Source of the DNA: Gammaproteobacteria bacterium RIFCSPLOWO2_02_FULL_56_15
GTDB taxonomy: Bacteria > Pseudomonadota > Gammaproteobacteria > Eutrophobiales > Eutrophobiaceae
Reading direction: 5' to 3'
Assembly (NCBI GenBank): GCA_001801825.1
Contig: MGYR01000171.1
Location: forward strand, 1-15,224
DNA length: 15,224 nucleotides
Made by a program: the position numbers and the translations under genes. Each line of letters begins with the position of its first letter. Position 1 is the first letter of the stretch. Positions 7,320 to 14,473 of this stretch are shown in pieces. The notes below the pieces were generated by a model. That model saw only the letters and a list, made by a program, of their open reading frames with translations. It searched no databases and had not been told where the DNA came from.

Positions 7320-7340
7320 GTGACCCCCACAACAGGTCAC
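7320..7340 (-). promoter_or_regulatory. Candidate thrS translational operator mimicking the tRNA-Thr anticodon arm
   Basis: In the minus-strand transcript this segment reads GUGACCU-GUUGUGG-GGGUCAC. It forms a 7-bp stem (one U-G pair) closing exactly a 7-nt loop. Reading the loop as tRNA positions 32-38 gives U33 and UGU at 34-36, a genuine threonine anticodon, including G35 and U36, the bases ThrRS recognises. It lies at -23 to -43 from the thrS ATG, 11 nt before the AAGGAG. In E. coli ThrRS represses its own mRNA by binding an anticodon-like stem-loop (loop CGU) just before the ribosome-binding site, with a second stem-loop upstream. Here a weaker upstream stem GGCAG/CTGCC (7356-7360 with 7375-7379) exists, but its loop is not convincingly tRNA-like. 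The five-G run permits register shifts in the stem. Confidence 0.6.
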
Positions 7341-7392
7341 ATGTTCAAGGAATTGGGCAGACATGGAGGAAGCCCTGCCTGCTTGTGGAAAC

Positions 7393-7469
7393 TGGTAGGC
7401 GCGATTGGACTCGAACCAACGACCCCCACCATGTCAAGGTGGTGCTCTAACCAACTGAGCTACGCGCCT
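7393..7469 (-). tRNA. tRNA-Val (anticodon GAC)
   Basis: A full 77-nt cloverleaf. The acceptor AGGCGCG pairs with CGCGCCT, and the D-arm contains TAGCTCAGTTGGTTAGAGC. The anticodon stem CCACC/GGTGG carries loop TTGACAT with anticodon GAC, which reads the valine codons GTC and GTT. The T-arm has TTCGAGT, and CCA is encoded at 7395-7393. It lies 95 nt upstream of thrS on the same strand, an arrangement also found in Pseudomonas. I see no convincing promoter between it and thrS, so a shared transcript is plausible. Confidence 0.97.
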
Positions 7470-7485
7470 GAAACTAAGCCGGCAT

Positions 7486-7514
7486 AGGATACCTACCTGT
7501 GGGTTCAGGCTCAA
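7486..7514 (-). promoter_or_regulatory. Candidate promoter for tRNA-Val (and possibly thrS)
   Basis: On the minus strand TTGAGC (7514-7509) and TATCCT (7491-7486) are separated by exactly 17 nt, each matching 4 of 6 sigma-70 consensus bases. The -10 box lies 16 nt before the tRNA and is followed by GC-rich sequence typical of stable RNA promoters. A second, perfect -10 box TATAAT occurs upstream at 7553-7548, but no good -35 lies 16-18 nt before it. Confidence 0.45.
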
Positions 7515-7581
7515 GCCCCATTCCCCTTATTTTTATCGAGGCGGACTATTATAGGCCCTGCTCTGCGGCAACCTTTTGATC

Positions 7582-7983
7582 TCAGAAACAGAAAAACTGG
7601 ATCCGGGTCATATTGAATCCACCCGCGGGCGGGAGTCCCAGGAAAATATATCCCTGATTGATCTGAAACCAGCCGGACTTGTTGAGGAGATAAATCGCGG
7701 ACTTGAGCTCAGGATCCGTAATCCAGGTTCCGTTTTTGCTGTAATCCGTGATCTGCAGGCCAATGCCTTCTTGATAATCGATGCGACAATGCAACCTGGA
7801 TATACGATCATCCGGAATAACAATCGTATTGGTTTCATTGCGTCCGATCGTAACACTGGGCACACTGCGATCCACCGTGTAGCGCTCCTTGTCAAAGAGT
7901 GTAACCAGGTTGATGCAAGTAAATGGCCTTTGCCTGATGAACAAACCCTTCAAAGCTGTCGCAAGTTGCTGGAAAATATTCAA
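7582..7983 (-). CDS. Small stand-alone FHA-domain protein
   Basis: A 133-residue protein that is almost entirely one forkhead-associated (FHA) domain, a phosphothreonine-peptide-binding fold. The signature is complete: Gly47-Arg48 in SVTIGRNETN, Ser62-Arg63-x-His65 in ISRLHCRID, and Asn84-Gly85-Thr86 in YSKNGTWI. There is no signal peptide, kinase, cyclase or secretion domain. The start is taken as TTG at 7983, because the first FHA strand (about residues 24-38) would be lost with later starts. No ATG is available, and the Shine-Dalgarno is poor. The frame is closed upstream by the uvrB stop codon, 30 nt away, suggesting co-transcription with uvrB. The partner kinase or client protein is unknown. 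A longer plus-strand frame over the same DNA lacks any recognisable motif and is a shadow. Confidence 0.8.
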   Translation of the reverse strand: MNIFQQLATALKGLFIRQRPFTCINLVTLFDKERYTVDRSVPSVTIGRNETNTIVIPDDRISRLHCRIDYQEGIGLQITDYSKNGTWITDPELKSAIYLLNKSGWFQINQGYIFLGLPPAGGFNMTRIQFFCF

Positions 7984-8013
7984 GGTTCTGTGTCCGTCAG
8001 CTACCAGGGATAT

Positions 8014-10038
8014 TTAGCCTGATCGGTCGTTGGGAAGACCCATCATGATGTTTCGGAGACCCCGTATTTTATCTCGAAGTCTGGCCGCCTCCTCAAATTC
8101 CAGGTCCCGGGCATTACGGTACATCTCTTCCTCGAGTCGCTCGATCCTCTTCATGCTAAGTTCAGGATCCAGGATGGGGAGATCCTCCGGGTCGAATACC
8201 GGGCGATCCTCCCGAACGCCTAAGGTCTTGCGTGGCCCGGACCTGGCGTTTTCCATGATATCCGTGACGGCTTTTTTGATCCCCTTCGGGGTGATGCCGT
8301 GAGCCTCATTATAATGGTTTTGTTTCTCCCTGCGGCGTTCAGTTTCCCCCAGCGCCCGCTCCATGGATCCGGTAATGGAATCAGCATACAGGATCGCCAT
8401 ACCATTGATATTACGCGCCGCCCTGCCAATGGTCTGGATCAACGTGGTTTCGGATCGTAGAAAACCTTCCTTGTCTGCATCCAGGATCGCAACCAGGGAA
8501 ACCTCTGGCATGTCCAATCCCTCCCGCAGGAGGTTGATGCCCACCAGAACGTCAAAGCTGCCCAACCTGAGGTCACGGATAATCTCGACCCGTTCCACCG
8601 TTTCGATATCAGAATGGAGGTAACGCACGCGGATTCCGTGCCCAGCCAGGTATTCCGTTAGATCCTCCGCCATGCGTTTGGTTAATGTGGTAACCAATAC
8701 CCGTTCATTTACCGCAATCCGTTTCCCGATCTCGGATAACAGGTCATCCACCTGTGTCGATGCCGGTCGCACCTCCACTTCCGGATCCACCAGCCCCGTG
8801 GGCCGAACAACGAGTTCCACTACCTTCCCGGAATGTTCTCGTTCGTACTTTCCCGGCGTTGCAGATACGTAGATAGTTTGTGGTGAAAGTTGCTCGAACT
8901 CATCAAATCGCAGTGGACGATTATCCAAGGCACAGGGCAACCGGAATCCGTATTCCACCAGGTTTTCCTTGCGTGAACGGTCGCCACGGTACATTCCGCC
9001 GAGCTGGGGAATGGTGACATGGCTTTCATCCACAAACAGGATTGCATTCTCCGGCAGGTAATCAAACAAAGTCGGGGGAGGTTCTCCCGCCTGTCTTCCC
9101 GATAGATAGCGGGAATAATTCTCGATACCTGAGCAGTAGCCGATCTCCAGCATCATCTCGATATCGAAGCGGGTCCGTTGTTCCAGGCGTTGCGCCTCCA
9201 CGAGTTTATTGGCCCGTTGGAAAAAATCCAGCCTATCCGCCAGTTCCAGACGGATGGCATCTACAGCCTGGAGGATCGTCTGACGACCGGTGACATAGTG
9301 GGTCTTGGGATGGACAGTCAATCTGGAGGTTTGCCGCAAAGACTCACCGGTCAGCGGGTCAAACCATGACAGAGATTCGATCTCATCATCGAAGAGTACG
9401 ATTCGTACCGCCTCCTGGTTGGATTCCGCCGGAAAGATATCGATCACATCACCCCGCACCCGGTATGTTCCGCGGTGCAGTTCAATCTCGTTCCTGGTGT
9501 ATTGCATTTCCGCGAGGCGCCTCAGGATATAGCGCTGATCCAGCCGATCCCCACGCACCAGATGCATGACCATTTGCAGATAACTCCCAGGATCACCCAG
9601 GCCATAGATGGCAGAGACGGTGGCAACAATGATCGCATCCTTTCGTTCAAGCAGAGCCTTAGTGGTAGACAGCCGCATCTGCTCGATGTGTTCGTTTATA
9701 GAGGCATCTTTTTCAATATAGGTATCGGTTGCCGGTACGTAAGCCTCGGGCTGGTAATAATCATAATAGGAGACGAAATACTCCACAGCATTCCCAGGAA
9801 AGTACTCATTCATCTCTCCATACAACTGGGCTGCCAGAGTCTTGTTGGGAGCCAGAATGAGGCTGGGCCGCTGCTCTTTGGCGATGATATTGGCAATGGT
9901 GAACGTCTTGCCGGAACCTGTCACCCCCAACAGCGTCTGGTGTGCAAGTCCGTCCCGCAGACCGCTCAGAAGTCCTTTGAGGGCCTGTGGCTGGTCACCG
10001 GCAAGATGGTAGTCGGCTACGAGATTGAAAGTTTCCAT
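8014..10038 (-). CDS. uvrB: Excinuclease ABC subunit B
   Basis: UvrB (674 residues from this start; E. coli 673) is the damage-verifying helicase-like subunit of nucleotide excision repair. It is loaded by UvrA and recruits UvrC. Visible motifs: Walker A GVTGSGKTFT (38-47); the beta-hairpin region YYDYYQPEAYVP that inserts between DNA strands; DESH of motif II; SATPGKYE; GINLLREGLDMPEVSL and QTIGRAARN of the second RecA domain; and a C-terminal UVR coiled coil ending RDLEFEEAARLRDKIRGLR that binds UvrC. I chose the ATG at 10038 because METFNLVADYHLAGDQPQAL matches the family N-terminus. An upstream in-frame ATG at 10107 would add 23 residues without homology support. Neither start has a good Shine-Dalgarno. 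No canonical LexA box was found. Confidence 0.97.
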   Translation of the reverse strand: METFNLVADYHLAGDQPQALKGLLSGLRDGLAHQTLLGVTGSGKTFTIANIIAKEQRPSLILAPNKTLAAQLYGEMNEYFPGNAVEYFVSYYDYYQPEAYVPATDTYIEKDASINEHIEQMRLSTTKALLERKDAIIVATVSAIYGLGDPGSYLQMVMHLVRGDRLDQRYILRRLAEMQYTRNEIELHRGTYRVRGDVIDIFPAESNQEAVRIVLFDDEIESLSWFDPLTGESLRQTSRLTVHPKTHYVTGRQTILQAVDAIRLELADRLDFFQRANKLVEAQRLEQRTRFDIEMMLEIGYCSGIENYSRYLSGRQAGEPPPTLFDYLPENAILFVDESHVTIPQLGGMYRGDRSRKENLVEYGFRLPCALDNRPLRFDEFEQLSPQTIYVSATPGKYEREHSGKVVELVVRPTGLVDPEVEVRPASTQVDDLLSEIGKRIAVNERVLVTTLTKRMAEDLTEYLAGHGIRVRYLHSDIETVERVEIIRDLRLGSFDVLVGINLLREGLDMPEVSLVAILDADKEGFLRSETTLIQTIGRAARNINGMAILYADSITGSMERALGETERRREKQNHYNEAHGITPKGIKKAVTDIMENARSGPRKTLGVREDRPVFDPEDLPILDPELSMKRIERLEEEMYRNARDLEFEEAARLRDKIRGLRNIMMGLPNDRSG

Positions 10039-10116
10039 AGTAAGAAAAATACCGGAAATGTCCCTGACCCGTATGTGAAAGTCCGGATGCTCGAATTTCC
10101 CTGTCATGCACAGGCA

Positions 10117-10145
10117 TTGACGCCTAATCCCTGCATCAGTAATAT
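10117..10145 (+). promoter_or_regulatory. Candidate promoter for tRNA-Asn
   Basis: TTGACG (10117-10122) matches the -35 consensus at 5 of 6 bases. After 17 nt comes TAATAT (10140-10145), matching the -10 consensus at 4 of 6. The -10 box ends 15 nt before the mature tRNA start, a sensible distance for a short 5' leader. It lies in the 122-nt divergent region shared with uvrB; I could not pick a uvrB promoter with confidence. Confidence 0.55.
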
Positions 10146-10160
10146 ACGCAACCCAGTTGT

Positions 10161-10236
10161 TCCTCGGTAGCTCAGTCGGTAGAGCGGGTGACTGTTAATC
10201 ACTAGGTCGGCGGTTCGAGCCCGTCCCGGGGAGCCA
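10161..10236 (+). tRNA. tRNA-Asn (anticodon GTT)
   Basis: A complete 76-nt cloverleaf very similar to E. coli tRNA-Asn. The acceptor TCCTCGG pairs with CCGGGGA (one T-G pair). The D-arm is TAGCTCAGTCGGTAGAGC. The anticodon loop CTGTTAA has anticodon GTT between GGTGA and TCACT. The T-arm has TTCGAGC, and CCA is encoded at 10234-10236. It is the only plus-strand gene in the window, divergent from uvrB and convergent with the algA-type gene. Confidence 0.98.
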
Positions 10237-10368
10237 AATTTCCTTTCATCCGATACTCCCCATAAAGAAAGAGCAAACAGCGATAGCTCAAGCCAGCGCT
10301 CCTTGAGGGGCTTTCAGCAGTCCTGGGTTGTTCATACTATGCCGGCATGTGCGTGTTTGATTCAGGAT

Positions 10369-11817
10369 TTATCCTCCGCTCCTGCCAAAATCATCCTCAA
10401 ATCGCACAATATCATCTTCACCGAGGTAAGTACCGGACTGGACCTCGATAACTTCCAGATCGATACTTGCATCATTAGCGAGGCGGTGTTTCTCCTTCCG
10501 GGGGATGTAGGTGGATTCATTGGCTTCAAGTTTATAGATCCTGTCCCCACGGGTAACCGTGGCCACACCACGAACCACAACCCAATGTTCAGATCGCTGG
10601 TGATGCAATTGCAGGGAAAGCTTCTTTCCGGGCTTTACCGTCAGCCGTTTGACCTGATACTGTTCGCCCACAACCAGGGTCTTATAACTTCCCCACGGCC
10701 GATATACCTGCGTATGTACAATCCGTTCCTGGCGATCTTTCTCCTTGAGTTTATCTGTCACCTTCTTTACATTCTGCGCGCTGCCACGGCTTGCTACCAA
10801 GACCGCATCCGCTGTTTCCACCACGATCAGATCCTCGCATCCTACGGTCGCCACCAGTCTGTTACTTGTGGATACATAAGTTCTGCGCGTATCCATTGCG
10901 ATCACATCACCAAGCAATACATTATCATGCTTGTCCTTGGGATTCTGCGACCAGACAGCGGACCATGAACCGATATCCGACCAACCTGCATTCAACTCCA
11001 CCAGTGCCGCAACGAAAGTATCATCACTGCCGATCTTTTCCATTACCGCATAGTCTATTGAATCGGAGGGACATGCCAGGAAACTGTCTCGATCGGGTCT
11101 GAAAAATATGGCATCCGACTTACCATTGTCACATGCCATCCGGCAGGCGGAGTACATCTCTGCCCGGAAAAGTCCGATTGCTCTGAGCCAGACGGAGGCT
11201 TTCATCATGAATATTCCACTGTTCCAGTAATAATTACCGGACCGCACGTATTGTTCCGCAAGACTATGGTTGGGTTTTTCGACGAATTGCGCTATCCGGG
11301 AGGCGGCAGGGTGGTGGCTGTCCAGGACTTCGCTGCAATGAATATAACCAAAACCGGTTTCCGGGCGATCGGGTTTGATTCCGAAACACACCAGCATGTC
11401 CTTCGTTGCCAAATGGTACGCCTTGACCACGCTGGCATGGAAGGCCGGAATGTCACTGATTAGGTGATCGGCAGGCATCATCAGTAGGACAGGATCGGTA
11501 TCGGCCATTCGAATCGCTGCCAAGGTCAGCGCAGGTGCGGTATTGCGGCCCTCAGGTTCTAGTAGGATACATTCGAAATTCTGACCGAGTTGCTCTGCAT
11601 GTTCCTGGATGAGAAAGCGATGTTCTTCATTGCACAGCGCGATGGGGAGGTCCAATTTTAAATCACGTTCCAACCCTTCGAGCCTCTTCAGAGTCAGTTG
11701 CAACATCGAGTATTCACCGCCAAAGCAAAGAAATTGCTTAGGGTAGAGATCCCGCGACAAAGGCCAAAGGCGCATCCCTCCTCCACCAGCCAGAATTACC
11801 GGTCGAAGATTACTCAT
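10369..11817 (-). CDS. algA: Bifunctional mannose-1-phosphate guanylyltransferase / mannose-6-phosphate isomerase
   Basis: A type II PMI-GMP enzyme (482 residues; P. aeruginosa AlgA 481, E. coli CpsB 478). It isomerises fructose-6-phosphate to mannose-6-phosphate and converts mannose-1-phosphate plus GTP to GDP-mannose. The N-terminal nucleotidyltransferase has GGGGMRLWPLSRDLYPKQF (11-29) and FVEKP. The C-terminal cupin isomerase has QLHHQRSEHWVVVRG (about 403-417), which carries metal ligands. From memory the usual pyrophosphorylase motif is GGSGTR or GGSGSR, so Gly13 and Met15 are unusual. The ATG at 11817 follows AAGGA with a suitable spacer. An upstream in-frame ATG at 11877 overlaps ugd and adds 20 non-conserved residues. 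The gene is last in the sugar-nucleotide operon; the 132 nt beyond it show no clear terminator. algA and cpsB are equally apt symbols. Confidence 0.93.
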   Translation of the reverse strand: MSNLRPVILAGGGGMRLWPLSRDLYPKQFLCFGGEYSMLQLTLKRLEGLERDLKLDLPIALCNEEHRFLIQEHAEQLGQNFECILLEPEGRNTAPALTLAAIRMADTDPVLLMMPADHLISDIPAFHASVVKAYHLATKDMLVCFGIKPDRPETGFGYIHCSEVLDSHHPAASRIAQFVEKPNHSLAEQYVRSGNYYWNSGIFMMKASVWLRAIGLFRAEMYSACRMACDNGKSDAIFFRPDRDSFLACPSDSIDYAVMEKIGSDDTFVAALVELNAGWSDIGSWSAVWSQNPKDKHDNVLLGDVIAMDTRRTYVSTSNRLVATVGCEDLIVVETADAVLVASRGSAQNVKKVTDKLKEKDRQERIVHTQVYRPWGSYKTLVVGEQYQVKRLTVKPGKKLSLQLHHQRSEHWVVVRGVATVTRGDRIYKLEANESTYIPRKEKHRLANDASIDLEVIEVQSGTYLGEDDIVRFEDDFGRSGG

Positions 11818-11858
11818 GGATTCCTTATCCCTTGGGTCATTAGAATCATGCGATCCTT

Positions 11859-13166
11859 TCAGTGCCGACCAATGCAATGGTACTCGAAACCCAATTCACG
11901 CATACGTTCAGGTTCATAGATATTTCGCAGATCTAGGAATACCCTGCCCTGCATATTCTCCCGTATACGAACCAGATCGAGGCCACGGTATGTGTTCCAT
12001 TCGGTCAGAATAATCACGGCATCCACCTTTTCCATGGTGGTATAGATATCTTCGAAGTACTGGATCGACTCCGGCAGAAGAATCTTCGCTTCGCGTACCC
12101 CCTTGGGATCATGAGCCCGGATGAGGGCGCCATTATCCAGAAGTTTAGGCAGGATGGTCAGGGCCGGAGCATCACGCATATCATCAGTCTCAGGTTTGAA
12201 GGTCAATCCCAGGACGGCCAGTTTCTTGCCTGATTCGCTACCCCCGAGGGCACTCCTGATCTTGTTGATCATCCTCGCCTTCTGGGCTTCATTCACTTCG
12301 ATTACCGATTCCACGATACGGCTGGGTGTACCATTTTCCTGTGCGATGCGCACCAGGGCCTTCGTATCCTTGGGAAAACAGGAACCTCCATAACCCGGTC
12401 CAACATGCAGAAACTTTCGACCGATCCTGCCGTCCAGTCCCATCCCCTTGGCAACAGCATGGACGTCGGCGCCAACCGCTTCACACAGCATGGACATCTC
12501 GTTGATGAAACTGATCTTGGTTGCAAGGAAGGCATTCGAAGCATATTTGATCAACTCGGCGCTTTCCAGTCCCGTGGTGATAATCGGTGTTTCAATCAGA
12601 TTCAAGGGTCGATATAGTTCCCGCAAAAGGGTCGCGGCCCGCTCCGATTCCACACCTATCACCACTCGATCAGGACGCATGAAGTCGGATAGGGCGGCGC
12701 CTTCACGGAGGAACTCGGGATTGGAAGCCACATCAAAATCCGCCTCCGGGTTTTCCGTGGCAATGATTCGTTTTACATTCTTTGCCGTGCCTACAGGCAC
12801 TGTGGATTTATCGACGATCACCGTGTAATCCCGCAGGTATTTCGCCAACTCCCGGGCAGCCTTGTAGACATAAGTCAAATCGGCATGACCATCACCGTGC
12901 CGGGAAGGTGTGCCCACCGCAATAAAAACCAAGTCACTGTCCCCAATGAAATCTCCATAGCAGTCGGTAAATTCCAGCTGTTTTTTAGAGGTATTCTCGC
13001 GGACCAGGTTCTCCAGCCCGGGTTCGTAGATAGGAACTTTACCAGCCTTCAGTTCACTGATTTTCCTGCTATCTACATCAAGACAGGTTACGTGGGCGCC
13101 AAATTCGGCAAAACAGGCGCCGGACACCAACCCCACATAGCCACTGCCTATCATAGTTACTTTCAT
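11859..13166 (-). CDS. ugd: UDP-glucose 6-dehydrogenase
   Basis: A 435-residue cytosolic enzyme that oxidises UDP-glucose to UDP-glucuronate with two NAD+. The N-terminal Rossmann motif is MIGSGYVGLVSGACFAEFG (GxGYVG, 7-12). The central dimerisation region includes STVPVGTAKN and NPEFLREGAALSDF. The catalytic cysteine is Cys263 in GGSCFPKDTKAL. The C-terminal UDP-binding domain has LGLTFKPETDDMRDAPAL. The ATG is preceded by GGAG with about 7 nt spacing and lies 20 nt after the tviB-type gene. The 41 nt to the downstream GDP-mannose gene also suggest one operon. Its product is the substrate of the 4-epimerase at the right edge. Confidence 0.96.
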   Translation of the reverse strand: MKVTMIGSGYVGLVSGACFAEFGAHVTCLDVDSRKISELKAGKVPIYEPGLENLVRENTSKKQLEFTDCYGDFIGDSDLVFIAVGTPSRHGDGHADLTYVYKAARELAKYLRDYTVIVDKSTVPVGTAKNVKRIIATENPEADFDVASNPEFLREGAALSDFMRPDRVVIGVESERAATLLRELYRPLNLIETPIITTGLESAELIKYASNAFLATKISFINEMSMLCEAVGADVHAVAKGMGLDGRIGRKFLHVGPGYGGSCFPKDTKALVRIAQENGTPSRIVESVIEVNEAQKARMINKIRSALGGSESGKKLAVLGLTFKPETDDMRDAPALTILPKLLDNGALIRAHDPKGVREAKILLPESIQYFEDIYTTMEKVDAVIILTEWNTYRGLDLVRIRENMQGRVFLDLRNIYEPERMRELGFEYHCIGRH

Positions 13167-13186
13167 TCAAACACTCCGGACTGTGA

Positions 13187-14473
13187 CTATAACCTGACCA
13201 GGCGGATCCCTTCAGGAACCGATGTTCGGTCCAGTATCCTGTTGACATCGAAAACGATGCCCCTGCCTCCTTTGAGCAGGGACTGTACCAGATTCCAGCC
13301 CCGCTCCACGTAAACCCTGTGCGCCACGGCGAGGATCACCGCCTCAGCCTGTTGCATACTAGCTTCAGGACTTAGAATCACACCATACTCCTGTTTAGCC
13401 TCTTCCCCGTCAGCCATCGGATCATGAATCTGAATTTGAATCTGGTATTCCTGTAATTCTTTGATGATGTCGATTACCCGAGTATTGCGCGTGTCGGTGA
13501 CATTCTCCTTGAAAGTAAATCCGAGTATGCTGACCACGCTCCGGTTGATCAGACTGCCCTCACATATCATGGCCTTTACCACTTCCGAGGCCACAAATTT
13601 ACCCATCCCATCATTTATACTTCTGCCAGCAAGGATCACCTGAGGGATATAACCCATGATCGAGGCCTTGTGAGTAAGGTAATAGGGGTCAACGCCGATA
13701 CAATGGCCGCCAACAAGTCCGGGACGGAAAGGCAGGAAATTCCACTTGCTGGAGGCGGCGGCCAGGACATCCCCGGTATCGATATCCATTTTCTTGAAGA
13801 TAATTGCCAGCTCGTTCATCAACGCAATATTGAGATCTCTCTGCGTGTTCTCAATCACCTTGGCTGCCTCCGCAACCTTGATGGAAGGCGCCCTGTGGAC
13901 ACCCGCGGTAACCACCGACCCATAAACCTCCGCAACGATATCTAGAATCCCGTCACCAGCTGCCGATACCACTTTTTTTATGGATGTAAAATTATGCTCC
14001 CTATCACCTGGGTTGATTCGCTCGGGCGAATAGCCAATAAAGAAATCCTTCCCACCTTGCAGTCCGGATTCACGTTCCAGCACGGGCAAACAGTCATCCT
14101 CAGTGGCCGAAGGATAAACGGTCGATTCGTAGACCACGATATCGCCGCGCTTGAGACGGCTGCCCAGGAGCCGGGATGCGCCTAACAAGGCGCCAAGGTC
14201 GGGCTGCTTGGCGGCATTGATGGGGGTTGGAACGGCGACAACATGAAAATCAGCTTCTTTGAGATCATTCGGATTGGATGTAAGCATGATATCCGCGGCT
14301 TTCAGCGCATCCCCACTCACCTCTCGGGTGCCGTCATGATGCGCCCGCAGCTCTGCAATGCGCCGTTCATTTATATCAAACCCGATAACCCGACCCAGTT
14401 TGCCGAATGCAATCGCGACCGGTAGTCCCACATAGCCCAAGCCAATAACTGAAATTTTTCTTCGGCGTGTCAT
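13187..14473 (-). CDS. tviB: UDP-N-acetylhexosamine 6-dehydrogenase (TviB/VipA type)
   Basis: A 428-residue nucleotide-sugar dehydrogenase of the subgroup that oxidises UDP-GlcNAc (or UDP-GalNAc) to the corresponding uronic acid. Motifs: Rossmann GLGYVGLPVA (11-20), VPTPINAAKQPDL, YESTVYPSATEDDCLPVL, IGYSPERINPGD, AAKVIENTQRDLNIALMNEL, and SKWNFLPFRPGLVGGHCIGV with catalytic Cys258, then GFTFKENVTDTRNTR. These segments closely resemble Salmonella TviB of Vi-antigen synthesis. Exact substrate (GlcNAc or GalNAc) cannot be told by eye. I chose the ATG at 14473: it has CAGGA about 7 nt upstream, gives TviB-like length and overlaps the epimerase stop as ATGA (14470-14473), implying coupled translation. 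An upstream ATG at 14503 lacks a Shine-Dalgarno. Confidence 0.93.
   Translation of the reverse strand: MTRRRKISVIGLGYVGLPVAIAFGKLGRVIGFDINERRIAELRAHHDGTREVSGDALKAADIMLTSNPNDLKEADFHVVAVPTPINAAKQPDLGALLGASRLLGSRLKRGDIVVYESTVYPSATEDDCLPVLERESGLQGGKDFFIGYSPERINPGDREHNFTSIKKVVSAAGDGILDIVAEVYGSVVTAGVHRAPSIKVAEAAKVIENTQRDLNIALMNELAIIFKKMDIDTGDVLAAASSKWNFLPFRPGLVGGHCIGVDPYYLTHKASIMGYIPQVILAGRSINDGMGKFVASEVVKAMICEGSLINRSVVSILGFTFKENVTDTRNTRVIDIIKELQEYQIQIQIHDPMADGEEAKQEYGVILSPEASMQQAEAVILAVAHRVYVERGWNLVQSLLKGGRGIVFDVNRILDRTSVPEGIRLVRL

Noticed and set aside
7576..8022. A 148-codon plus-strand reading frame, longer than the FHA gene it overlaps
   Set aside because: It is antisense to the FHA gene, shows no recognisable motif, and the minus-strand frame has all FHA signature residues.
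10038..10107. Longer uvrB with 23 extra N-terminal residues
   Set aside because: The added residues do not match the UvrB family and the upstream ATG has no ribosome-binding site; the shorter form has the family length.
10100..10114. Inverted repeat CCTGT-N5-ACAGG upstream of uvrB, suggestive of a LexA box
   Set aside because: The LexA site of gammaproteobacteria is CTGT-N8-ACAG; here the spacer is 5 nt, so the half-sites are wrongly spaced. It may be chance or a site for another protein.
9475..10170. A 231-codon plus-strand reading frame over the start of uvrB and the divergent region
   Set aside because: It lies antisense to conserved uvrB helicase motifs and runs into tRNA-Asn; no domain is seen.
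10298..10314. Short hairpin GCTCC-TTGA-GGGGC followed by TTT, as a terminator for tRNA-Asn
   Set aside because: The stem is 5 bp with a T-G pair and only three T residues follow; it lies 60 nt after the tRNA. Too weak to call.
10339..10348. Perfect 10-bp palindrome ATGCCGGCAT after the algA-type stop
   Set aside because: It has no T-tract, partner site or nearby promoter; a single 10-bp palindrome can occur by chance.
10303..10968. A 221-codon plus-strand reading frame
   Set aside because: It is antisense to the isomerase half of the algA-type gene, whose cupin motif is clear.
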